Assembly (NCBI GenBank): GCA_034436555.1
Contig: DAOTUU010000061.1
Span: 1 to 64,000 of the forward strand
Direction of reading: 5' to 3'
DNA: 64,000 nt
From: JAFMJV01 sp034436555
GTDB lineage: Bacteria > Chloroflexota > Limnocylindria > Limnocylindrales > CSP1-4
How positions within the stretch are numbered: the stretch's first letter is position 1; each line of letters begins with the position of its first letter. Position numbers and translations under genes: made by a program. Below are positions 40,272 to 48,916 of the stretch, in pieces. The notes beneath the pieces were generated by a model. That model did not search any database. It was given only the letters and a program-made list of their open reading frames with translations, and was not told the DNA's origin.

Positions 40272-42228
40272 GGTTCTGCACCTTGCGCGCCTCCGCCTTG
40301 ATCCAGTCGCGGCGTGGCTCCACCTTCTCGCCCATGAGCTTGGAGAAGTACTCCTCGGCCTCTGCGGCGTCGTCCAGATCCACTCGCAGGAGGGTCCGCG
40401 TGGCCGGGTTCATGGTGGTCTCCCAGAGCTGCTCCGCGTTCATCTCGCCGAGACCCTTGAAGCGCTGGATGGTGAGGTTCTTGACCTTCATCTCGCGGGC
40501 GACCAGGTCGCGCTCCTTCTCGTCCTGGGCATACCGCGTCACCTTGCCGGTGCTGACCCGGAACAGCGGGGGCTGGGCCACGTAGAGATGGCCCGCTTCC
40601 ACGAGGTCCCGCATGTTGCGGAAGAAGAAGGTCATCAGGAGCGTCCGGATGTGCGCGCCGTCCACGTCCGCGTCGGCCAGCAGGATGACCTTGTGGTATC
40701 GCAGCCGGGCGATGTCGAAGGTGTCGCCGATGCCGGTGCCGAGCGCGATGATGAGCGGTCGGATCTTCTCCGAGGAGAGCACCTTGTCGAGTCGCGCCTT
40801 CTCCACGTTGAGCATCTTGCCGAACATCGGCAGGATCGCCTGGAAGCGACGGTCGCGCCCCTGTTTCGCCGATCCGCCCGCGGAGTCGCCCTCCACGATG
40901 TACAGCTCCGAGCGCTCAGGGTCGCGCTCCTGGCAGTCGGCGAGCTTGCCGGGCAGGGCGCTGCCCTCCAGCGCGGACTTGCGGATCACCAGGTCGCGGG
41001 CCTTGCGGGCGGCCTCGCGCGCGCGCTGTGCCGTCTGCGACTTCTCGACGATGCGTCGGCCGTCGGCCGGGTTCTCATCGAGGTACTGGCTGAGTCCCTC
41101 GGTCACGGCGGCCTGGACCGCGCCCTTGACGTCGGCGTTGCCCAGCTTCGCCTTCGTCTGGCCCTCGAACTGGGGTTCCGTCAGCTTCACGCTGATGACT
41201 GCGGTGAGTCCCTCTCGGACGTCCTCACCGGAGAGGTTGTCCTTGGAATCCTTGATCAGGCCCTGGCGACGCGCCCAGTCGTTGAGGGAGCTCGTGAGGC
41301 CAGCTCGGAAGCCGGTGACATGAGTCCCCCCGTCCACGGTGTGGATATTGTTAGCAAAGGCAAGGACTGTCTCGGAGAAGCCATCGTTGTACTGGATGGC
41401 CACCTCGATGGACGTAGAGCCTTCGCGCCGGTCGATGTCGATGGGACGGGTCAGCACATCCTTGTTCTTGTTGATGTGGCGCACGAACGAGACGATGCCG
41501 CCCTCGAAGTAGAAGTTCTTCTCGCGCGCGGGCGTCACGCGCTCGTCCACCAGGCGGATGTGGATGCCGCGATTGAGGTAGGCCGACTCGCGCAGGCGCT
41601 GGGCGATCGTCTCGAAGCTGAAATCGAGCGTCTCGAAGATCTCGGCGTCGGGCAGGAAGCGGGTGGTCGTGCCGCGCCGTCCGTTGGAGGGGCCGATGAG
41701 GCGCACCGGGCCGTTCGGCTTGCCGCGCTGGTACTCCTGTCCCCAGACCTGCCCGTCGCGCGCCGACTCCACCCGCAGCCATTCGGACAGCGCGTTGACG
41801 ACCGACACGCCCACGCCGTGGAGGCCGCCGGAGACCTTATAGCCACCGCCGCCGAACTTGCCGCCCGCGTGGAGGACGGTGTGGACCACCTCCATCGCGT
41901 CACGACCGGTCTGCTTGTGCTTCCCGACCGGCACCCCACGGCCGTTGTCCACGTTGTGGATCGAACCGTCCGCCTTGACCGTGACGACGATGTGGGTGGC
42001 GTGGCCGGCCATCGCCTCGTCGATGGAGTTGTCGACGACCTCCCAGACGAGGTGATGGAGTCCGCGCCCATCCGTGGAGCCGATGTACATGCCCGGTCGC
42101 CGCCGGACCGCCTCGAGTCCCTCGAGCACCTGGATGGAGTCGGCGCCGTAGGCATTGGCGCCGGCAGGCTTGGAGCGACGCGGTGTCGTCCCGTCCACGG
42201 CCCCCGGTTCGGCGGTGGCACGGTTCAT
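40261..42228 (-). CDS. gyrB: DNA gyrase subunit B
   Basis: This is the ATPase subunit of gyrase, 655 residues. GHKL motifs are EVVDNSIDEAMAG, NVDNGRGVPVG and GGKFGGGGYKVSGGLHGVG. The Toprim domain has VEGDSAGGSAKQGRDR and LADADVDGAHIRTL, and EMNAEQLWETTMNP lies near the C-terminus. ParE is a close relative, but linkage to gyrA supports GyrB. The ATG overlaps the parB stop by four bases, and the C-terminus overlaps the AlkD-like start by 11. Confidence 0.95.
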   Translation of the reverse strand: MNRATAEPGAVDGTTPRRSKPAGANAYGADSIQVLEGLEAVRRRPGMYIGSTDGRGLHHLVWEVVDNSIDEAMAGHATHIVVTVKADGSIHNVDNGRGVPVGKHKQTGRDAMEVVHTVLHAGGKFGGGGYKVSGGLHGVGVSVVNALSEWLRVESARDGQVWGQEYQRGKPNGPVRLIGPSNGRRGTTTRFLPDAEIFETLDFSFETIAQRLRESAYLNRGIHIRLVDERVTPAREKNFYFEGGIVSFVRHINKNKDVLTRPIDIDRREGSTSIEVAIQYNDGFSETVLAFANNIHTVDGGTHVTGFRAGLTSSLNDWARRQGLIKDSKDNLSGEDVREGLTAVISVKLTEPQFEGQTKAKLGNADVKGAVQAAVTEGLSQYLDENPADGRRIVEKSQTAQRAREAARKARDLVIRKSALEGSALPGKLADCQERDPERSELYIVEGDSAGGSAKQGRDRRFQAILPMFGKMLNVEKARLDKVLSSEKIRPLIIALGTGIGDTFDIARLRYHKVILLADADVDGAHIRTLLMTFFFRNMRDLVEAGHLYVAQPPLFRVSTGKVTRYAQDEKERDLVAREMKVKNLTIQRFKGLGEMNAEQLWETTMNPATRTLLRVDLDDAAEAEEYFSKLMGEKVEPRRDWIKAEARKVQNLDV

Positions 42229-43121
42229 CGGTCTCCTCCCGTGAGACGGTCGACGAGACGCTGCAGGTCCTCGTCGTCATACCAGGTGATGGTCATGCGT
42301 CCCCCGCGACGGCCGGCGATGAGGGACACCTTGGTGCCGAGCGCATCGCGCAGGTCGGCCTCCATGCGCTCGATGTCGGGATCGATCTCGACCGACCTGC
42401 CGGCGGCCTGGAGCTGTGAGCCCGCGGCCACCTCTCGCACGAGCTGCTCTGTCTGGCGGACGTTGAGGGAGCGCTCCTCCACGAGTCCCAGGGCCAGGTC
42501 CTGCGCCGCGTGGTCCTCCAGGCCGGCGAGGGCGCGGGCGTGGCCTTCCGTGATGCGCCGGTCCTCCACCGCGTCCTGGACCTCCGGGGATACCTGGAGG
42601 AGTCGCAGCGTGTTGGTGATGGCGGGTCGCGAGCGGCCGACGCGACGTGCCACCTCCTCCTGGGTGAGGCCGAACTCGTCCATGAGCTGTCGGAAGGCGC
42701 GTGCCTCGTCCATGGCGTTGAGATCGGCGCGCTGGAGGTTCTCGACGAGGGCGAGGGCCAGCTGCGCCTGCTCGTCGGCGGAGCGGACGACGGCGGGGAT
42801 GGCATCCAGCCCGGCCAGCTCCGCGGCGCGGGTGCGTCGCTCGCCGGCGATGAGCTGATAGCCGCCCGGCACCTCCATCACGATGATGGGCTGGAGGATG
42901 CCGTGCTGCGCCACGCTCTCCGAGAGGTGCCGCAGCGCCTCGATCTCGAATCGGCTGCGGGGCTGGTACGGGTTGCGGGCGATCGAGGTGACCGGGATCT
43001 CGCGCACGCTCCCCGAGGACGGGTCCGGCGCGCTCGGGGCGCTCGGGGCGGCTGGCGCTGCGGGGATGAGGGCAGCCAGACCGCGGCCCAGGCCGCCGAC
43101 CTTCCGTGCGTCGGATGACAT
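42225..43121 (-). CDS. parB: Chromosome partitioning protein ParB
   Basis: This CTPase/DNA-clamp protein loads at parS. The ATG at 43121 shares a base with the parA stop and gives 298 residues. GLGRGLAALIP is the N-terminal ParA-contact motif, an Ala/Pro/Ser linker follows, then IARNPYQPR. GERRTRAAELAG is the CTP-binding box, and the helix-turn-helix is TQEEVARRVGRSRPAITNTLRLL. The C-terminal dimer domain ends in TITWYDDEDLQRLVDRL. Confidence 0.96.
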   Translation of the reverse strand: MSSDARKVGGLGRGLAALIPAAPAAPSAPSAPDPSSGSVREIPVTSIARNPYQPRSRFEIEALRHLSESVAQHGILQPIIVMEVPGGYQLIAGERRTRAAELAGLDAIPAVVRSADEQAQLALALVENLQRADLNAMDEARAFRQLMDEFGLTQEEVARRVGRSRPAITNTLRLLQVSPEVQDAVEDRRITEGHARALAGLEDHAAQDLALGLVEERSLNVRQTEQLVREVAAGSQLQAAGRSVEIDPDIERMEADLRDALGTKVSLIAGRRGGRMTITWYDDEDLQRLVDRLTGGDR

Positions 43122-43936
43122 CAACGAGTCACCCAGGCCGGGGCTTCGGTCCGTGTCGTCTCGCCGCCCGAGCGGCCGTCGCGCGCGAGAAGCTCCATCG
43201 CGAGGTCGCTGTACGCCTGGGCGCCGCGCGAGGTCGGGCTGTAGAGGCAGATCGGTCGTCCGTAGCTGGGCGCTTCCGCGAGACGGACGCTGCGTGGGAC
43301 GACCGCCCGGAAGACGGCGTCTCCCAGGTGCCGCCGCACCTCCGCGCTCACGTCGGCGGAGAGCGTGGTCCGCGCGTCGAACATCGTGAGCACGACGCCC
43401 TTGAGCTGGAGTCCGGGATTGAGGTGGTCGCGGACGAGATCCACCGTGGCCATCAGCTGGCTCAGGCCCTCGAGCGCGTAGTACTCGCACTGGATGGGGA
43501 TGAGCACCGAATCGGCTGCTGTCAGGGCGTTCACCGTGATGAGCCCGAGGGACGGCGGGCAATCGAGCAGGACGTAGTCGTAGTGGCCCACGACGGGCTC
43601 CAGCGCGGACTTCAGACGCCGCTCGCGTCGGTCGACGGGCACGAGCTCGACCTCCGCGCCAGACAGGTCGCGCGAGGACGGGACGATCGCGAGCCCCGCG
43701 ATCGCGGTCGGTCGGATGAGGTCCGCGAGGGGCGTCTCATCCACCAGGGCTCCGTAGATGGACCCGCCGTCGCCCGCCTTGTCGAGGCCCACGCCGCTCG
43801 TCGCGTTGCCCTGGGGGTCAAGGTCGATGAGCAGCACCTGCTGGCCGCTGAGGGCCAGGAAGGAGGCGAGGCTGACGACGGTGGTGGTCTTGCCGACGCC
43901 GCCCTTCTGGTTGGCGCACGCGATGATCTCGCCCAC
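43121..43936 (-). CDS. parA: Chromosome partitioning ATPase ParA (Soj)
   Basis: This is a deviant Walker ATPase of 271 residues that moves ParB-parS complexes. The P-loop NQKGGVGKTTT (residues 9-19) includes the signature Lys. LLIDLDPQGNATSG and YVLLDCPPSLGLITVNAL are the other switch motifs. It starts with GTG without a clear Shine-Dalgarno. It heads the minus-strand chain parA-parB-gyrB-AlkD-like-gyrA-prs. A weak -10 (TAGACT, 43971-43976) is upstream. Confidence 0.96.
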   Translation of the reverse strand: MGEIIACANQKGGVGKTTTVVSLASFLALSGQQVLLIDLDPQGNATSGVGLDKAGDGGSIYGALVDETPLADLIRPTAIAGLAIVPSSRDLSGAEVELVPVDRRERRLKSALEPVVGHYDYVLLDCPPSLGLITVNALTAADSVLIPIQCEYYALEGLSQLMATVDLVRDHLNPGLQLKGVVLTMFDARTTLSADVSAEVRRHLGDAVFRAVVPRSVRLAEAPSYGRPICLYSPTSRGAQAYSDLAMELLARDGRSGGETTRTEAPAWVTR

Positions 43937-44072
43937 TCAGGCGCCCGGGGGGAAGCTGCTCACGTCTGGAAGTCTAGCCGAGCGGCCGCGCACACGCCTT
44001 CGTGCGCTCTGATCTGCCGCTCATGTGGTCGGTGGATGAGCGGTGGACTCGCGACCACGACGACCCACAGGC

Positions 44073-44086
44073 GTTCCACGTGTTAC
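44073..44086. promoter_or_regulatory. Degenerate parS-like site upstream of parA
   Basis: GTTCCACGTGTTAC matches the consensus GTTTCACGTGAAAC at 11 of 14 positions. A half-site GGTGAAAC follows 14 bases later. It lies in the 236-base divergent gap between parA and the LAGLIDADG-like gene, where parS is often found. Confidence 0.35.
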
Positions 44087-44172
44087 ATTACGGTGAAACA
44101 ACACCGAGGCCGTGGCCGTGGCCGATGACCACGCGCCGCAGGGCGGTTCCCCGATGACATGAGAGGCTCCCG

Positions 44173-44637
44173 ATGACCGCCCGGCCCGCATCTCCCGTGG
44201 CCGCACCAGATCAGGAGACGGCCACACCAGCCGCGAACGGGAGCCTGCCCCCGACGCTGGATGCGTTCGACGCAGGATTCCTGATCGGCATCCTCGTGGG
44301 CGAGGGGCACTTCGGCGGTGACGGTCGGCAGCCCCAGGTGACCCTGCGGATGCACACCGGGCACGAGGCGCTCTTCCGCTGGCTCATGGACCGCTTCCCG
44401 GGTTCCCGCCTCTACGGGCCGTATGGCCACGCGGGACGCAGCTACTACCAGTGGATGGCACGCGGGGCGTTCCTGCGCGAGACGCTCCTGCCGATCCTGG
44501 CGCGACACCTGCGACCGGAGCATTCCCAGCGCGCGTGGCAGCGCTATCGCGCGATGTCCGAGCGCTACCACCTCGACACCCGGCCTGACGGATCCGCCGC
44601 CGAGCGGCCGAGCATTGGGCGTGGCGAGACGCCCTGA
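44173..44637 (+). CDS. Single-motif LAGLIDADG-like protein beside the par locus
   Basis: The 154-residue product has one LAGLIDADG-type helix, AGFLIGILVGEGHFGGDG, with Gly-Glu-Gly in place of Gly-Asp-Gly. It is followed by the beta strands QPQVTLRMHTGHEALFRWL and the segment GRSYYQWMARGAFLRETLLPIL, as in small homing-endonuclease-fold proteins. No intron or intein is nearby, so it looks like a resident, possibly regulatory DNA-binding protein. The N-terminal 30 residues are Pro/Ala-rich. It is divergent from parA. Confidence 0.6.
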   Translation: MTARPASPVAAPDQETATPAANGSLPPTLDAFDAGFLIGILVGEGHFGGDGRQPQVTLRMHTGHEALFRWLMDRFPGSRLYGPYGHAGRSYYQWMARGAFLRETLLPILARHLRPEHSQRAWQRYRAMSERYHLDTRPDGSAAERPSIGRGETP

Positions 44638-44680
44638 GCGGCCGAGGCAGGCACCTGCCGGGGGAGGGACCCGCCCGGGG

Positions 44681-44703
44681 TATACTCCCGCCGGTACCGG
44701 CGG
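44681..44703 (+). promoter_or_regulatory. TATACT -10 followed by a perfect 16-bp palindrome, before mreD
   Basis: TATACT at 44681-44686 is followed directly by CCGCCGGTACCGGCGG (44688-44703), a perfect palindrome spanning the expected +1. It could be an operator for the mreD-PBP2-rodA operon or a 5' hairpin. No good -35 is seen. Confidence 0.5.
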
Positions 44704-44765
44704 AGCCGCGTGGCCCCAGCCTGAGGCGGCACCGGCGGCGGCAGACGAGGGCATAAGGGCGGGGC

Positions 44766-45269
44766 ATGGGCGTTCTCATCGCGGCCCTGGGGGCCACCCT
44801 GGCGGCCATCGTCGAGTCGAGCGTGCTCACGCAGCTCTTCGTCGGCGGGGTGAAGCCGGACCTGGTGCTGTCCCTGGGCCTCGCAATGGTGATGGTGCTC
44901 GGCTTCGAGCACGGCATGGTCTGGGCCGTCGTGGGTGGTCTGCTGCTGGATCTGCTGCTCGTGGATCGGGCCGTCGGCTCGACCACCCTGGCACTGCTGC
45001 TGGTCACCGGGGTGGCGATCCTCGTGGCGCGCCTGATGGAGACGCCCCGCCTCGCCATCGTCGCCCTCAGCGTGTTCATCCTCACGTTCCTCTACCAGGC
45101 CCTGCTGATGCTGCTCCTCGCGGTCACCACCGGTTCCGCCATCCAACCCATCGCCGCTCTCTCGTACGCGTTCATCGCACTGATGAACGCGGGCATCGCG
45201 GTGGTCGCCGCGTGGGCGGTGATGGCCCTCGAGCGGCGCATGGGCATGGATGAGCGGGTGGCCTGGTGA
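44766..45269 (+). CDS. mreD: Rod shape-determining protein MreD
   Basis: This is a membrane component of the elongasome, 167 residues, with five predicted hydrophobic segments and the family pattern FVGGVKPDLVLSLGLAMVMVLG, GMVWAVVGGLLLDLL. It overlaps the PBP2 gene by four bases (GTGA). The usual partners mreB and mreC are not next to it; the gene upstream is the LAGLIDADG-like one. Confidence 0.82.
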   Translation: MGVLIAALGATLAAIVESSVLTQLFVGGVKPDLVLSLGLAMVMVLGFEHGMVWAVVGGLLLDLLLVDRAVGSTTLALLLVTGVAILVARLMETPRLAIVALSVFILTFLYQALLMLLLAVTTGSAIQPIAALSYAFIALMNAGIAVVAAWAVMALERRMGMDERVAW

Positions 45270-47200
45270 GCGCGTTCGACGGCGCGCCGCTCGGATCGGG
45301 CGCGTCCCCCCAGCCGAGGGTCTGGAAGCGCTTCGTGGCATTCGGCGTCGCGGTGGTGCTGGTGGTCGGCCTGCTCTCGTACCGCATGTGGGACCTCCAG
45401 ATCAGGCAGACCGAGCACTACGCGGCGATGGCCGTGCAACAGCGTCTGGGCACCGTGCCGATGCGCGTGCAGCGCGGCCTGATGTATGACCGCAAGGGCC
45501 GGCTGCTGGTCGAGAACGTGCCCACCTTCGTGGTCGACGTGAAACCGGCCGAGCTCCCGTTCTCGCAGCGCGATCGCGTCGTCGGCCGCCTGGCCGACCT
45601 GCTGGAGATGCGCAAGGCGGAACTGTTCCAGATGCTGGATGAAGGCGCCGGCGATCGCTTCCAGCTCATCCGCCTGGCCGACGATGTGCCCACTCGGGTC
45701 GCCCGGGTCATCGCGGAGGAGCACCTTGCGCTGCCGGGCGTGATCGTCTCGACGGAGTCCCGCCGCCACTACCTGTATGGGCCGCTGGTCAGCCTGCTGC
45801 TGGGCTGGACGGGCCGGGTCTCGGGTGAGGACTTCCGGAAGCTCCGCGAACGCGGCTACCTCGTGGACGACACGATCGGCAAGGCCGGCCTGGAGCTCAC
45901 GTTCGAGGACACGCTCCGCGGCTCGTACGGCCTCAAGGAGGTCCAGCGAGATGGCGCCGGACGCACCATCCGGGACCTGCGCACGCTCCAGGAGCCCGTG
46001 GCCGGTCGTTCGCTGGAGTTGACCATCGACCTGAAGATCCAGCGTGAGGCGGAGAAGGCGCTGCTGTGGGCGATGCGGCTCATCGGACTCAAGCGTGGCG
46101 TGTTCATCGTCCAGAATCCCCAGACGGGCGAGATCCTGGCGATGGTCTCGCTGCCCTCCTACGACAACAACCTGATGGTCGAGGGGGTCTCCGCCAAGCA
46201 GTTCCGGAAGCTCGTCAACCGCGACGACCGCCCGCTCATCAACCTGGCCATCCAGGAGCACGAGCCGCCCGGCTCGACCTACAAGCTCATCACCGGATCG
46301 GGCGCCCTCCAGGACGGCAAGATCACCTCCTCAACCCGCGTCATGACCAAGGCGTACATCACGTACGCGGGGTGGAAGTACTGGGACTGGAACAAGGCGG
46401 GCTGGGGACCCTGCAACATCTACTGCGGCTTTGCGCACTCGAGCGACACCTTCTTCTACCAGGTTGCGGGCATGCTGGGCATCGATCGACTGGCGTACTG
46501 GGCCCACCAATGGGGCTTCGGCGAGCGCACCGGGATCGACCTGCCCGGCGAGGTGCCCGGCATCATCCCCACCGATGAGTGGGCGAACAAGGTCTTCGGG
46601 CGTGACATCTATCCCGGCGAGGTGTTCCAGGCGGGCATCGGGCAGGGATTCAACATGGTCACACCGATCCAGCTGGTGAACGCATACAGCGCCCTCGCCA
46701 ACGGCGGCACGCTCTACCGGCCACAGCTGGTGCGCCGGGTCCTCGACGAGCACGGGGAGGTGGTCAAGGGCTTCAAGCCCGATGTCATCCGGAAGCTGCC
46801 CATCGATGGCCGACACCTCGCGACGATGCGCGCCGCGGCCCGCAACGTCCTCGTGGTGCGCCACACCTACAACCTCGTGGACCTGCCCATCGTGGTTGCC
46901 GGCAAGTCCGGCACCGCGGAGTTCGGCCTGCGCGACAGCCAGGGCCGGCTGCCGTTCCACTCCTGGTTCGTGGGCTTCACGCCCAAGGACGCCCGCAAGA
47001 AGAGCGCCGACCCCAGCGGGTTCGCCGCGGCGCGACGGACCGACTCCGAGCTCGTCTTCCTGGCGTTCGCGTTCGACTCCCGGACCCGCGGCAACGCAGC
47101 CACCGAGATCGCGAAGTACTTCCTCCAGATCCATTACAACCTCAAGGTGGACCTGCGCGAGGCGTGGATCCTCCAGCGCGACAACTTCTACGGCGGGTAG
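45266..47200 (+). CDS. mrdA: Penicillin-binding protein 2, elongation transpeptidase
   Basis: This is a class B PBP that cross-links peptidoglycan during elongation with RodA. The 644-residue product starts with GTG. One N-terminal anchor helix (FVAFGVAVVLVVGLLSYRMW) is followed by the dimerisation/allosteric domain with RGLMYDRKGRLLVEN. The transpeptidase has Ser337 in EPPGSTYKLI (SxxK), SSD in AHSSDTFFYQ for SxN, and KSGTAEF for KTG. PBP2-type identity is supported by the flanking mreD and rodA. Confidence 0.93.
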   Translation: MSAFDGAPLGSGASPQPRVWKRFVAFGVAVVLVVGLLSYRMWDLQIRQTEHYAAMAVQQRLGTVPMRVQRGLMYDRKGRLLVENVPTFVVDVKPAELPFSQRDRVVGRLADLLEMRKAELFQMLDEGAGDRFQLIRLADDVPTRVARVIAEEHLALPGVIVSTESRRHYLYGPLVSLLLGWTGRVSGEDFRKLRERGYLVDDTIGKAGLELTFEDTLRGSYGLKEVQRDGAGRTIRDLRTLQEPVAGRSLELTIDLKIQREAEKALLWAMRLIGLKRGVFIVQNPQTGEILAMVSLPSYDNNLMVEGVSAKQFRKLVNRDDRPLINLAIQEHEPPGSTYKLITGSGALQDGKITSSTRVMTKAYITYAGWKYWDWNKAGWGPCNIYCGFAHSSDTFFYQVAGMLGIDRLAYWAHQWGFGERTGIDLPGEVPGIIPTDEWANKVFGRDIYPGEVFQAGIGQGFNMVTPIQLVNAYSALANGGTLYRPQLVRRVLDEHGEVVKGFKPDVIRKLPIDGRHLATMRAAARNVLVVRHTYNLVDLPIVVAGKSGTAEFGLRDSQGRLPFHSWFVGFTPKDARKKSADPSGFAAARRTDSELVFLAFAFDSRTRGNAATEIAKYFLQIHYNLKVDLREAWILQRDNFYGG

Positions 47201-47203
47201 GAC

Positions 47204-48355
47204 ATGGGGACGCTGCGCCTGGAGCCTGCCCGCATCGGCGGCCTGAGCAGCCGAGCCGTGTCCACCGTCTGGTCCGTGTTCGATGTCCAGCTCGCGGTCT
47301 ACGCCGTGGCGCTCGTGATCATGGGTCTGCTGATGGCCTTCACCAACAGCGATGGCCCGCCGCTGGCGCCCGGATCGCTGTTCACGCGCGGCCTGATGTG
47401 GCTGTCCATCGCCATCGTCGCCTTCATCGTCACCGCGGCCGTGGACTACCGGTGGTTCCGCCAGTTCGTGTGGCCGGTCTACTTCGTCAACCTGGGGCTG
47501 CTGCTGCTCACGCTCGTGGCCGGGTCGGGCGTGGGCGGCGTGTCCCGGTGGGTGACCATCGGGCCGCTCCAGTTCCAGTTCTCGGAGGTCGCCAAGATCC
47601 TGATGGCGATCGTGCTCGCCAACTGGGTCGCGTCGCGTCCGGACAGGATCGGCCGGCTCTCCACGCTGGTCGGTGCGGCGGCCGTGACGGCACCGCCCCT
47701 CGTGCTCATCCTCATCCAGCCGGACCTCGGCACGTCCCTGGTCATCGGCGCCATCGGGTTCGGCACGCTGTTCGTGTCCGGCGCGAGTCTGCGCTGGATG
47801 GGCGCCGCGCTCATCGCCCTCGTGACGGCTCTGCCCATCATCTGGACCGAGATCCTCAAGGACTACCAGCGGCAGCGGCTCGTGGCGTTCCTCGATCCGG
47901 AGGCCGATCCGCAGGGATCGGGGTTCCAGCTGCTCCAGTCCCAGATCGCCGTGAGCTCCGGGGGCCTGACCGGCCGCGGCCTGTCGGGTGGTGGATCGGA
48001 CGGCATCGACTATCTGCCGGTGTCGGCGACCGACTTCGTGTTCGCGCGGCTGGGCGAGGAGCTGGGGTTCCTCGGTGGCCTGGTGATGCTGGGTCTGTTC
48101 GCGCTGCTCATCTGGCGCGTGCTGCTGGTCGGTTGGCGCAGCCGGGACCTGTTCGGGCTGGCGTTCGCGGGAGGCATCGCCGGGATGCTCCTGTTCCAGC
48201 TGCTCGTCAACGTGGGCATGGTGCTGGGCATCATGCCCATCACCGGCATCCCGCTGCCGTTCGTGACCCACGGCGGTGCCTCACTCGTCAGCATCGCGAT
48301 CGGTCTGGGCATCCTGGAGAGCATCGCGATGCGCCAGGGTCGTCCGAGCGGCTGA
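47204..48355 (+). CDS. rodA: Peptidoglycan glycosyltransferase RodA (SEDS family)
   Basis: This is a polytopic SEDS polymerase of 383 residues that polymerises lipid II for rod elongation. It shows SRWVTIGPLQFQFSEVAKI, LILIQPDLGTSLVIGAIGF with the conserved Asp of the periplasmic loop, DYLPVSATDFVFARLGEELGF, and GIPLPFVTHGGASL. It begins four bases after the PBP2 stop, as expected for a RodA-PBP2 pair. No promoter is seen in between. Confidence 0.94.
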   Translation: MGTLRLEPARIGGLSSRAVSTVWSVFDVQLAVYAVALVIMGLLMAFTNSDGPPLAPGSLFTRGLMWLSIAIVAFIVTAAVDYRWFRQFVWPVYFVNLGLLLLTLVAGSGVGGVSRWVTIGPLQFQFSEVAKILMAIVLANWVASRPDRIGRLSTLVGAAAVTAPPLVLILIQPDLGTSLVIGAIGFGTLFVSGASLRWMGAALIALVTALPIIWTEILKDYQRQRLVAFLDPEADPQGSGFQLLQSQIAVSSGGLTGRGLSGGGSDGIDYLPVSATDFVFARLGEELGFLGGLVMLGLFALLIWRVLLVGWRSRDLFGLAFAGGIAGMLLFQLLVNVGMVLGIMPITGIPLPFVTHGGASLVSIAIGLGILESIAMRQGRPSG

Positions 48356-48424
48356 CCTGCGCGTGCGGGCGCGGTGCCCGGGTGCCGGTGTCGGGATGCA
48401 CGCCCGCGGCGGGTCCGGCGGGCG

Positions 48425-48916
48425 TCAGCGTCGTGCCGGGGTCCCCAGCAGCTGCTCCAGCTCCACGCGGTACAGGCGCCCTGCCGGATGGCGCTGCAAC
48501 CACTCCAGGAAGTCACGATCCTGTCGCGCGACCTGGTCGAGCGTCCAGCCACGGTAGCGTCCGAAGTCCAGCACGGGGCCCTTGCGAGGCCCTGCGGGCG
48601 GAGGGCCCGCCTCGCCCCACGGGGTGCGGCCCGTGACCGGATCGGGCTCCGGCACCGGCGCGGACCGTCGCACGTACCTGTCGGAAGACCTCCGATCTCG
48701 TCGCAGGGACTGCTGGGCGTCGTACCGACGCCGCCGGTCGGGGTCTCTGAGCGTGTCCCACGCCTCGTTGATCTCAAGCATCCGGGCGCGCGCCGCGAGA
48801 CTCGGGTCGACGTCAGGATGGAACCGCTGGGCCAGCCGTCGATGCACGACCGAGATGATGTCCTGGTCGGCCTCCGGGTCGACCATCAGGATCTGGTAGT
48901 AGGTGCGAGGTCGCAC
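48425..48916 (-). CDS. J-domain protein with exonuclease-X-C-terminal-like tail
   Basis: The 163-residue product has an N-terminal J-domain (residues 4-70) with the essential HPD in AQRFHPDVDPS and YDAQQSL at its end. A Pro-rich linker follows, then a C-terminal DFGRYRGWTLDQVARQDRDFLEWLQRH motif, like the small domain found at the end of exonuclease X and related proteins. It is therefore a probable DnaK co-chaperone with a nucleic-acid or protein adaptor. It starts with GTG and converges with rodA. Confidence 0.78.
   Translation of the reverse strand: MRPRTYYQILMVDPEADQDIISVVHRRLAQRFHPDVDPSLAARARMLEINEAWDTLRDPDRRRRYDAQQSLRRDRRSSDRYVRRSAPVPEPDPVTGRTPWGEAGPPPAGPRKGPVLDFGRYRGWTLDQVARQDRDFLEWLQRHPAGRLYRVELEQLLGTPARR

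Noticed and set aside
41940..41955. DnaA box (TTGTCCACG) near the par locus
   Set aside because: A single near-match inside conserved gyrB codons, with no cluster of boxes around it.
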